A stretch of 64,000 nucleotides of DNA, from contig CAZTGB010000004.1 of NCBI GenBank assembly GCA_964612965.1, forward strand, positions 1-64,000. The letters are read 5' to 3'. The notes beneath the pieces are model-generated. The model made no database searches. It was not told the origin of the DNA and was given only the letters and a program-made list of their open reading frames with translations. The DNA is from CAZTGB01 sp964612965 (GTDB taxonomy: Bacteria > Patescibacteriota > Microgenomatia > UBA8517). The translations under genes were made by a program, and so were the position numbers. This document shows, one piece after another, positions 53,353 through 60,442 of the stretch (its first letter is position 1; the number at the start of each line of letters is the position of its first letter).

Positions 53353-54851
53353 TTTATATCTTTATACGCGACCATATAATAATTAGCAAGTGGTTGGACA
53401 GAGTAAAGTATCCAATTTACTACAAGAATAAGTGAATAAATTAGTTTTTTCCAAACACTACTTTGATATTTATCAATTAGTCCTCCTATTCCCTCAATCT
53501 CTCTTCTTCCCATTTTTATGACTTTATATCCTCTCTCCTCAAGCTCTTCCGGAACAAAGCCGGACTGGTGCAGTTGCAACTTATTTCCATCAACAGCCGG
53601 ATGGAAAGTTTTCCCTATTGGCATGGATACAACAACTTGTTTTTTTGCAATCCTTTCTAAATCCCGTAAAGCACTCAAAGCCTCATCTTTCTTGAGGTGC
53701 TCCAAAACCTGTAATGCTATTACAATATCAAAAGATTTATTCTTAAAAGGTAACTCACGCACATCACTAAGCGTATATGAATCATGAATACCCTTTCTTC
53801 TGCACTCATTTATGTAAGGTTCATAAAGATCAACTCCTTCAATATGATCGAACTTAAACTTTTTCTTTAATACCATCATCGGAAGACCTTTTCCGCAGGC
53901 TACATCTAAAATACTTTTTCCAGGTGCATCGATGATACGACAAACAGGGTCAACCAGTGAAAATAAAAATAATTTTAATGAAAAAAGTGAATAATCTATC
54001 CCAGAAAAAACCCCTTTCCAATAATTTATAAAAATATCAATTCTACCAGTCGCCATAATTATTCTNNNNNNNNNNNNNNNNNNNNNNNNNNNNNNNNNNN
54101 NNNNNNNNNNNNNNNNNNNNNNNNNNNNNACCCTAAATGATCTTTTAGCAGAAGTTATCCCAAGCCATTGAAGCCATGGATTAACAAATGTTTTTTTAGC
54201 TCCAACATGCCAAGCTATAGCCTTGGGTACATAAAATATTTTATATCCTGCCCTTCGTGTTCTAATAGAAAAATCGGAATCTTCATATGGTATAAAGATA
54301 TCCTCATCATAATCTCCTATTTTTCCAAAAACCTCCCGCCTTACCATCCATGTACAACCCGCCATTGGAATTTCCATAACTCTTTCATATTGGCCAATGT
54401 CTTTCTCGTGAACACCTATGCCATAGACCCTTCCTGTTTTGAGATTAATTCCATGACCAACGCCTTGAATATAGTCAGGCCTTTCCTTTTCATAAATTTT
54501 AGGCTGAACTATTCCCACTTCCTTACTTTTATTCATAACCTTAAAAAGTTCCTCTATCATCTTGGGATCCGCAACCGCGTCATCATCCATGAAGAGGATA
54601 TGTTTCCCCTGAGTATGGAATAGGCCAATATTTCTTCCCCCGGCTCCTCCTGAATTAATATCGCTTCTTACAAACTTGACCTTAGGAAACTTCGACTTCA
54701 AAGTTTTTTTTACGTCTTTTTTTGAAGCATTATCAACTACTATTACCTCTCTTACCTTATATGATTGTTTAAAAATAGACTGGAGACAAGAAAAAAGTTC
54801 ATTATTACGATCTCTGGTTACTATAACTACTGAAATTAGGGGTTTGTTCAT
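53349..54851 (-). CDS. GT2 glycosyltransferase joined to a SAM methyltransferase (possible fusion, across a gap)
   Basis: One open frame of about 500 aa. The first half is a GT2 enzyme (VTRDRNNELFSCLQSI, VDNASKKD, FMDDDAVADP, YEDSDFSIRTRRAGYKIFYVP). After a 64-N gap comes GRIDIFINYWKGVFSGI, which resembles the usual GT2 C-terminal helix, then a methyltransferase (LDVACGKGLPMMV, LQVLEHLKKDEA). The only ATG for a separate methyltransferase is at 54056. The start at 54851 is preferred over 54875, since TATAAT lies 9 nt before it. If the gap length is wrong, these are two genes. Confidence 0.75.
   Translation of the reverse strand: MNKPLISVVIVTRDRNNELFSCLQSIFKQSYKVREVIVVDNASKKDVKKTLKSKFPKVKFVRSDINSGGAGGRNIGLFHTQGKHILFMDDDAVADPKMIEELFKVMNKSKEVGIVQPKIYEKERPDYIQGVGHGINLKTGRVYGIGVHEKDIGQYERVMEIPMAGCTWMVRREVFGKIGDYDEDIFIPYEDSDFSIRTRRAGYKIFYVPKAIAWHVGAKKTFVNPWLQWLGITSAKRSFRXXXXXXXXXXXXXXXXXXXXXXRIIMATGRIDIFINYWKGVFSGIDYSLFSLKLFLFSLVDPVCRIIDAPGKSILDVACGKGLPMMVLKKKFKFDHIEGVDLYEPYINECRRKGIHDSYTLSDVRELPFKNKSFDIVIALQVLEHLKKDEALSALRDLERIAKKQVVVSMPIGKTFHPAVDGNKLQLHQSGFVPEELEERGYKVIKMGRREIEGIGGLIDKYQSSVWKKLIYSLILVVNWILYSVQPLANYYMVAYKDIK
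54066..54129. other. assembly gap (64 N)
   Basis: Run of Ns between the GT2 and methyltransferase parts. The frame stays open across it with the given length. Confidence 0.99.
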
Positions 54852-54860
54852 AACGAGGCT

Positions 54861-54889
54861 ATTATAACCTACCAACGTTTGCTTTCCAA
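54861..54889 (-). promoter_or_regulatory. promoter of the GT2-methyltransferase gene
   Basis: Minus strand TTGGAA (54884-54889), 17-bp spacer, TATAAT (54861-54866), 9 nt to the ATG at 54851. It overlaps the stop of the upstream GT2 gene (54869). Confidence 0.65.
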
Positions 54890-55906
54890 AAATCCCTTAA
54901 ATCCCCGAAGAATTTTGCCTTTTTCCATAAAAGGTTCGAAAGCCTCCCTATCTGAAAGTTTTCTCACTCTTTGCACTTTGGATCGTTTTTTAAGAAGCTT
55001 GGGAAAATTTAGAACCATCCAAAAAATCGCATTAAATCTAGTTAATCCAAACCTCCAAAGCCTCTTATAAAAGATCTCAAAAAGACCCGTAGCTATATAT
55101 ATTAAAACAACAATCGGTAAGGTTTTTAAAACATTGAAGAATGAATAGTTTTTGATAATCGTAGCAATTCTATTTTTATTAAACCAAAACTTAATTTGTG
55201 CCCTCAGTTTTTCTGGTACTCTCGAAGTCGATGAAGCGCGTCTATGATAAACAACCGCTTCTGGAAAATAGAACATTTTGTAACCAACAAGTCTCAATCT
55301 AAGAGCAATATCCATATCCTCATAACCTATCGCGTAGTCTGGATCCAAAAGACCGACCTTTTTAAGTAAATCTCTCCTTAATAGGGCTGATGCACCACCA
55401 ACTGACAAAACCTCACGTTTCTCATTATATTGACCATCATCTTCTTCTCCCGCACCCAGAGTAACAGGGTTACCATAAATATCCATTGATTCTCCAACAC
55501 TATCAATCTTCGAATGATCGAAGTAAGAAACAACTTTTCCTTGAATCTGACCAACACTCGGGCTTTTATCCATAAAATCGACCATCTTTCGAATGGATCC
55601 CTTTTTAAAATATATATCGTTATTCAAAAATAAGACATATTTTCCTTTGGCTTTTTTAAGAGCCATATTAATACCATTACTCATGTTATTAACTGGATTT
55701 TGAATTATCTGAAGCCTTTTATCCCTTCCAAATTTCTCTCCGACTTTTTCTACACTCCCATCGGTCGACACCATATCAACCATAAATATCTCAAAATCTT
55801 TAAAATCACCCTTGAGAAACGAATCAAAAAAATCTTCTAGAAGCCCTAGCTCCCAACCGTTATAGTTCGTAACTATTGCAGAAATCACTGGACTTTTACT
55901 TTTCAT
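54869..55906 (-). CDS. GT2 family glycosyltransferase
   Basis: A 345-aa GT-A enzyme: TNYNGWELGLLEDFFDSF, DMVSTDGSVEKV, NNMSNGINMALKKAKG, FLNNDIYF, SVGGASALLRRDLLKKVG, GYEDMDIALRLRLVGYKMFYFP, followed by one membrane helix (about 260-280) and a basic tail. The metal motif reads NND, as in other rhamnosyltransferase-like proteins here. TAAAAT lies 11 nt before the ATG. It is divergent from the 92-aa gene. Confidence 0.92.
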   Translation of the reverse strand: MKSKSPVISAIVTNYNGWELGLLEDFFDSFLKGDFKDFEIFMVDMVSTDGSVEKVGEKFGRDKRLQIIQNPVNNMSNGINMALKKAKGKYVLFLNNDIYFKKGSIRKMVDFMDKSPSVGQIQGKVVSYFDHSKIDSVGESMDIYGNPVTLGAGEEDDGQYNEKREVLSVGGASALLRRDLLKKVGLLDPDYAIGYEDMDIALRLRLVGYKMFYFPEAVVYHRRASSTSRVPEKLRAQIKFWFNKNRIATIIKNYSFFNVLKTLPIVVLIYIATGLFEIFYKRLWRFGLTRFNAIFWMVLNFPKLLKKRSKVQRVRKLSDREAFEPFMEKGKILRGFKGFLESKRW

Positions 55907-55973
55907 ACTACAAGGTTATTTTAAACCCTGTTTATTGTCAATTCTATAGCAATAGTTTAGATAGCTCTAAAAT

Positions 55974-56002
55974 TTGACTTTTAGCCTCTCTCTCTGTAGA
56001 AT
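55974..56002 (+). promoter_or_regulatory. sigma-70 promoter of the 92-aa gene
   Basis: TTGACT (55974-55979), 17-bp spacer, TAGAAT (55997-56002). The start would be near 56009, giving a leader of about 50 nt with a CCGTC/GACGG hairpin (loop 6) at about 56021-56036 and AAAGGAG before the ATG. Confidence 0.75.
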
Positions 56003-56061
56003 TCACCCATAGTTTTTCTAACCGTCAACTGCGACGGACTTGCACACAAAAAGGAGAAAAA

Positions 56062-56340
56062 ATGGTTAAGATTGTAGATAGAAGAAGAGAACCTCCCTCG
56101 CTCTTAGAATTTTTGAGGGAAGAGCTGAAAGGTGGCGGGTATGCCATAATAGTAGAAGAAAGTGACTTTGGAACAACATATTGGATTTGCAAAGGGTTCA
56201 TCTTTAAAAAATATCTCGCCCTCGTTTCTGAAAATGGCATCAGAGTCGATAACCTCGAGATATTCGAACTCTCAAAAAAACTGGCTAACCGTTACGAAAA
56301 GGTAACCAAAGAGAAGATCACTATAACAATATCGCGATAA
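56062..56340 (+). CDS. 92-aa protein of unknown function, stand-alone unit
   Basis: A soluble, basic protein with no signal or membrane helix and no family recognised. The N-terminal part is charged (VDRRREPPSLLEFLREEL), the middle is beta-like (GGGYAIIVEESDF, TYWICKGFIFKKYLALVS) and the C-terminus is helical then beta-like. It has the clearest Shine-Dalgarno in the window (AAAGGAG, 5 nt before ATG), its own sigma-70 promoter, a leader hairpin and a 16-bp perfect hairpin right after the stop. This is unlike the surrounding leaderless and overlapping genes and suggests a self-contained, strongly expressed unit. Confidence 0.75.
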   Translation: MVKIVDRRREPPSLLEFLREELKGGGYAIIVEESDFGTTYWICKGFIFKKYLALVSENGIRVDNLEIFELSKKLANRYEKVTKEKITITISR

Positions 56341-56353
56341 TCTTCTGATCAAA

Positions 56354-56392
56354 CCCTTTCCGGTTTAGGACAAAAACCTAAACCGGAAAGGG
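56354..56392 (+). terminator. 16-bp perfect hairpin after the 92-aa gene
   Basis: Arms at 56354-56369 and 56377-56392 are exactly complementary, with a 7-nt A-rich loop. No T-tract follows on the plus strand, so it may end or stabilise the mRNA by its structure alone, or act as a DNA-level site. Confidence 0.7.
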
Positions 56393-56416
56393 CAACAACA
56401 ACTTCTTAATTGATTA

Positions 56417-56445
56417 TTGACATAAATAGCCTTGAGGGGTAACTT
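56417..56445 (+). promoter_or_regulatory. promoter of the C-methyltransferase gene
   Basis: TTGACA (56417-56422), 17-bp spacer, TAACTT (56440-56445), 9 nt to the ATG at 56455, so the mRNA would be leaderless or nearly so. Confidence 0.65.
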
Positions 56446-56454
56446 AACCTGATC

Positions 56455-57723
56455 ATGAAGAAATCAGAGTCTCCCGCTAAGGTAAAGGCAATTACTTCTT
56501 GTCAAGCTTGTAGCAGCAAAAATCTTTACAAGTTTATAAACTTCGGCCCGATGCCAAAGCCAAACATTTATCTAACTCGTGAGGAGGCAATTGAATATGG
56601 TCTCCCAACTTTTCAACTTGATGCCAGTCTGTGTACCGACTGTGGTCTAGTACAGCTTGGTGAAATAGTCCCATCTGAAGAATTGTTTGCTGAAAACTAT
56701 GCATACAGAACCCCAGAAGCTATGCGACCTGATTTTAAGGAAAGTGCCGAAGAAACAATTGCTTTAGCAAAAGCAAAAAATGGGGCAACTGTAATGGAGA
56801 TCGGCAGTAATATCGGAATATGCTTGGATGAATATCGAAAAATGGGGATGAAAGTATTGGGAGTAGATCCAGCTACAATATACGCAAAACAAGCGAACAA
56901 AGTTGGAATAGAAACCATTATTCAACCTTTCACACCTAAACTTGCCGACAAAATAGTTAAAGAGAGAGGAAAAATGGATATAGTAACCGCAGCTAATGTA
57001 TTTCAACACATACCAGATCTTGTAGGAACAATTGACGGAGTAAGAAGAGTATTAGCACCCAACGGAGTTTTTTCTTTAGAATTTCCTTACCTGGGAGACA
57101 TTTTAGATAATACAGACTTCGACACCTTTTATGCTGAACATTATTATTACTTATCACTATCTCCACTTCAAAGAATTTTTGAATCAATGGGCATGACAAT
57201 GGTTCATGCAAAAAGGCTACCGCTTATTCACAATGGATCTATGAGAATCTTTGTTAAACATGGACACGGATCGATTGAAATGAGCAGAGATCTTTGGAAT
57301 ATGATAAAGGATGAGGAAGAAAATGGATTTCTAGATATAAAGCGATTTTCAGATTTTAAAACAAGAGTTGACAATATTGTTCACGAGATAAATATGCATT
57401 TATATGTAGCCAAAGCCCGGGGTGAAAAAATTGTGGCTCACGGATGCTCTGCTAAATTTGTTACACTCACAAATTACATGCACATTGGAGAAGATGTCAT
57501 TTCATATGTAGCAGACAACACTGAGGTAAAACAAGGAAAGGTGACACCGGGAATGGGAATCCCAGTCGTTTCCGAAGAACAACTAATGAAAGATTCTCCA
57601 GACATTATCTTTAATGGGATCAGAAATTTCTACGAATACAACAAGGAAAAGTACGATAAAATTAAAAAGAGAAACCCCAAAACTAAAGTGCTCATACCAA
57701 TTCCGGAAGTGATCTATCGATAA
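56455..57723 (+). CDS. SAM-dependent sugar C-methyltransferase family protein
   Basis: A 422-aa protein with the three-part build of NDP-hexose C-3 methyltransferases: an N-terminal zinc domain (CQAC and CTDCG), a SAM domain (VMEIGSNIGICLDEY, VTAANVFQHIPDL), and a C-terminal domain with AHGCSAKFVTLTNYMHI, YVADNTEVKQGKVTPG and IFNGIRNFYEYN. It points to a branched deoxysugar in the polymer. It is transcribed alone on the plus strand and ends in a 10-nt overlap with a convergent methyltransferase gene. Confidence 0.9.
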   Translation: MKKSESPAKVKAITSCQACSSKNLYKFINFGPMPKPNIYLTREEAIEYGLPTFQLDASLCTDCGLVQLGEIVPSEELFAENYAYRTPEAMRPDFKESAEETIALAKAKNGATVMEIGSNIGICLDEYRKMGMKVLGVDPATIYAKQANKVGIETIIQPFTPKLADKIVKERGKMDIVTAANVFQHIPDLVGTIDGVRRVLAPNGVFSLEFPYLGDILDNTDFDTFYAEHYYYLSLSPLQRIFESMGMTMVHAKRLPLIHNGSMRIFVKHGHGSIEMSRDLWNMIKDEEENGFLDIKRFSDFKTRVDNIVHEINMHLYVAKARGEKIVAHGCSAKFVTLTNYMHIGEDVISYVADNTEVKQGKVTPGMGIPVVSEEQLMKDSPDIIFNGIRNFYEYNKEKYDKIKKRNPKTKVLIPIPEVIYR

Positions 57724-58364
57724 TCCTTAACACAAAGTAATCCACCAGCAATTACTGGCACAAAATAACTTAATGGCGTAAAGAAATAATAAAGCGCCTG
57801 TTTCATTCTCAAAAATTTATCGCCGAGAAGCAAAGGTGTTCGCAATCCCAATCCATAAACTTTATAATCAAACCCTATAAAGTCAGATGCAGTCCACACT
57901 GACTTATGTTCATCCTCTTTCTCTCCATGAAGTGTATCAAAAAAAAGATTCGGTGTAGAAACAATTGCCCGCTGCCTACAAACCCTATCTATCTCCTTTA
58001 ACAAAAACAACCCATCTTTCTTTTTTAAATGTTCAATTACCTCCGTGCAAATTAAGAAATCAACACTTTTATCTTTGTATGGTAACTTTGGTAAATTTGC
58101 TCGAATTAATTTGTCATAAATATTAAAATAACGACAAAAATCAAGACATCCCTTATTTATGTCCATTCCAATAAGTGTTGCCCCACTCCAATCACGAGTC
58201 GCCCGAATCAAAGAACCATTTAAACCTCTACCACAACCAACATCAAGAACTGTTTTTTTCTTTATGTCCGGGGTAAAAAAAGAAATGAAGGGATGTAAAA
58301 ACAAAGGATGGGTTCCTCCTGGTGCATATCTAATTTTGTATTCACTGTTTTTATTTTTTAACAC
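57714..58364 (-). CDS. class I SAM-dependent methyltransferase
   Basis: A 216-aa protein with VLDVGCGRGLNGSLI (SAM motif), GMDINKGCLDFC, FLICTEVIEHLKKKDGLFLL and AIVSTPNLFFDTLHGEKEDEHKS. It starts with GTG at 58364 and overlaps the GT4 gene upstream by 14 nt. A hydrophobic C-terminal stretch may associate with membrane. The substrate is unknown. Confidence 0.87.
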   Translation of the reverse strand: MLKNKNSEYKIRYAPGGTHPLFLHPFISFFTPDIKKKTVLDVGCGRGLNGSLIRATRDWSGATLIGMDINKGCLDFCRYFNIYDKLIRANLPKLPYKDKSVDFLICTEVIEHLKKKDGLFLLKEIDRVCRQRAIVSTPNLFFDTLHGEKEDEHKSVWTASDFIGFDYKVYGLGLRTPLLLGDKFLRMKQALYYFFTPLSYFVPVIAGGLLCVKDYR

Positions 58365-59544
58365 TATTAAGTATATCTTTAGCTCTTGTGTCCCATGACC
58401 AATTTTTCTTAATCATTTCAGATGCCTCCCCACCTACCCTTTTTCTATACTCATCATTAAAAATAAATTCTAAAATCGTCTTTGAAAAAGCGTTCAAGTC
58501 CCCTATTTTAATCTTTATCATTCCTTTTGGGTAGTAGGAGAGATAGGATTTTAAATTAAAGCCAATACAAGGAAGCCCAAACGCCATGGCTTCCGCGGAA
58601 GCCATTCCACCAGAATCATAAAAGGCAGGATGAAGAACCATTTTACTTTGAGAAAAAACATTATATTTCCTATCCCCATCAAAAACATACCCCAAAAGTT
58701 TAATATTGTTTCCCAATCCCAAACTCTTAATTTTAAGTTTTATCTCTTCCATTAATGGACCATCTCCAATCATCACCAATTTTGCATCGCCCTTTCGGTC
58801 AACAACTTTTCTCCAAATCTCAACAAGTTCAACAGGACCTTTTTGCGGATGAAATCTACCTTGAAAAACAGCGTCGTAAATTTTCGTAGTTTTCTTATTC
58901 TTTAAAATCCATTTGTGTATTTTTACAGTATCAACCGCCCCCAAAACAACCAATATTTTTTTAGCTCTATTCAGGCCTGGAAATTGTCTTCTTTCAGATT
59001 CATTGTTAACAAGAACAAAATTTGCAAAGTTTGAAATAAGAGGTTTAACAAAGAGTTGAGATAGCCAATAGAGAAATGCTTTAAACCTATATTTCTCTAC
59101 ACGTTGTCCCTCAGAATACCCTTTTATGGGATTTGGTGCAGTCTGATACCATGTCGCCATCCATCTAACTTTCGAAAAGCGTATTTTAAGAATAAAACAA
59201 GGTAAAACATCCATCCAAAAATCAGAAGCACTGTAGATAAGCGTACCCTCATTGTTCTGCAAACGTACAACAAATCCCAATCTAATTCCTTCAAAAATTC
59301 TCGCAAAATAATTCACAATAAATCCCAATCTGTTCCATAGTCTCATTGACAAAATTTTAAACAAAATGTTTTTACCATTTAAATCCTGCCTCTCACACAT
59401 TTCATAACCTTCAGTCCAAAGATAAATATTTACTTTTGAACTCTTACTCCAACGTCTAGCAAATTCTATAAATATTCTATCGCTACCGGAAAGCCCCAAG
59501 CCAAGTGCGGCTAAAGCAAAAAAATGAAAATTAATTTTTTCCAT
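58351..59544 (-). CDS. GT4 family glycosyltransferase
   Basis: A 397-aa GT-B enzyme. GLSGSDRIFIEFARRWS at the start, a region with LIYSASDFWMDVLP, VNNESERRQFPG, FQGRFHPQKGPVELVEIW and YDSGGMASAEAMAFGLPCIGF. The donor-site motif is D-SGGMASA-E, with Asp in place of the first Glu. TATAAT lies 5 nt before the ATG (minus strand, about 59550-59555). Confidence 0.9.
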   Translation of the reverse strand: MEKINFHFFALAALGLGLSGSDRIFIEFARRWSKSSKVNIYLWTEGYEMCERQDLNGKNILFKILSMRLWNRLGFIVNYFARIFEGIRLGFVVRLQNNEGTLIYSASDFWMDVLPCFILKIRFSKVRWMATWYQTAPNPIKGYSEGQRVEKYRFKAFLYWLSQLFVKPLISNFANFVLVNNESERRQFPGLNRAKKILVVLGAVDTVKIHKWILKNKKTTKIYDAVFQGRFHPQKGPVELVEIWRKVVDRKGDAKLVMIGDGPLMEEIKLKIKSLGLGNNIKLLGYVFDGDRKYNVFSQSKMVLHPAFYDSGGMASAEAMAFGLPCIGFNLKSYLSYYPKGMIKIKIGDLNAFSKTILEFIFNDEYRKRVGGEASEMIKKNWSWDTRAKDILNSVKK

Positions 59545-59626
59545 ATCGTATTATAATAGCACTCAATACCTCACCTGTAGATAGAAAATAAACTAATATG
59601 GTTCTTTATCTCCATCTAAAGGTTGT

Positions 59627-59632
59627 TATAAT
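59627..59632 (+). promoter_or_regulatory. -10 box of the FkbM gene
   Basis: TATAAT 6 nt before the GTG start at 59639. A minus-strand TATAAT 5 nt before the divergent GT4 gene lies about 75 bp away. The 94-bp gap shows nothing else I recognise. Confidence 0.6.
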
Positions 59633-59638
59633 CTAAAT

Positions 59639-60442
59639 GTGAAAAAAATATTGAAGTATTTCATAAAAAAAATAGTAGCAATATACATATCTTTCTTCCC
59701 TATAAAATTTAACGGCTTTTGGATATATATGAATCCAAAAAATATTCAATTAGTTCCTCCAATGCTATTGGGTAAATATGAATTTGGCATGACAAACTTA
59801 ATAAAAAGAATTGTCAAAAAGGGCTGGATTATTTGTGAGGTCGGAGCCTATGTTGGAGACCATACACCTCTTTTCTCCAATCTTTCAGGTGAAAATGGAA
59901 AGGTGATAAGTATAGAACCACAACCTCAACATTTTAAACTTTTACTAAATAACATTGCACTAAATAAGTTAAACAATGTTATTCCCGTAAGAGCTGCTAT
60001 TTCAAACACTGAGGGTGTTTCAACAATGTATATCCCTCCAAATTTCTCCATTGATGGTCGAATGTATAAAGTTAAAAACGAGATTAGAAAAAAACAAAAA
60101 ATTGCAACAAAAACAATTGATAATCTTCTTAGCCAATATGGATCAGTAAATTTAATTAAAATGGATATACAAGGATGGGAAGAAAAAGCACTTGAGGGTG
60201 CAAAAAAAACGATAGGTAATAATCCAAACTTATGTTTAATTACTGAGTTTTGGCCAGAAGGGCTAAAAGAAGCAGGTACTAATCCGTTAAGATTCTTGAA
60301 AAACCTCAAAAAATTAGGTTTTAATATTTATTTAATAAATGAATACAACGGCAAACTAAAAAAGATACTTAACTTTCCAAACTTGATTAATGAAACTAAT
60401 GCTGAAGATGGTGGTTTTGTAGATCTGATGTGCTCAAAATGA
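59639..60442 (+). CDS. FkbM family methyltransferase
   Basis: A 267-aa SAM-dependent O-methyltransferase type. ICEVGAYVGDHTPLFS (SAM motif), VISIEPQPQHFKLLLNNIALN, KTIDNLL, LIKMDIQGWEEKALEGA and ITEFWPEGLKEAG are family landmarks. The N-terminal 30 residues are basic and hydrophobic. The start is GTG, placed 6 nt after the TATAAT. It meets the third YfhO/GT-C-like gene convergently with a 9-nt overlap. Confidence 0.92.
   Translation: MKKILKYFIKKIVAIYISFFPIKFNGFWIYMNPKNIQLVPPMLLGKYEFGMTNLIKRIVKKGWIICEVGAYVGDHTPLFSNLSGENGKVISIEPQPQHFKLLLNNIALNKLNNVIPVRAAISNTEGVSTMYIPPNFSIDGRMYKVKNEIRKKQKIATKTIDNLLSQYGSVNLIKMDIQGWEEKALEGAKKTIGNNPNLCLITEFWPEGLKEAGTNPLRFLKNLKKLGFNIYLINEYNGKLKKILNFPNLINETNAEDGGFVDLMCSK

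Noticed and set aside
54168..54623. Plus-strand open frame of 151 codons
   Set aside because: It is the shadow of a well-supported GT2 gene on the minus strand, with a composition unlike real proteins here.
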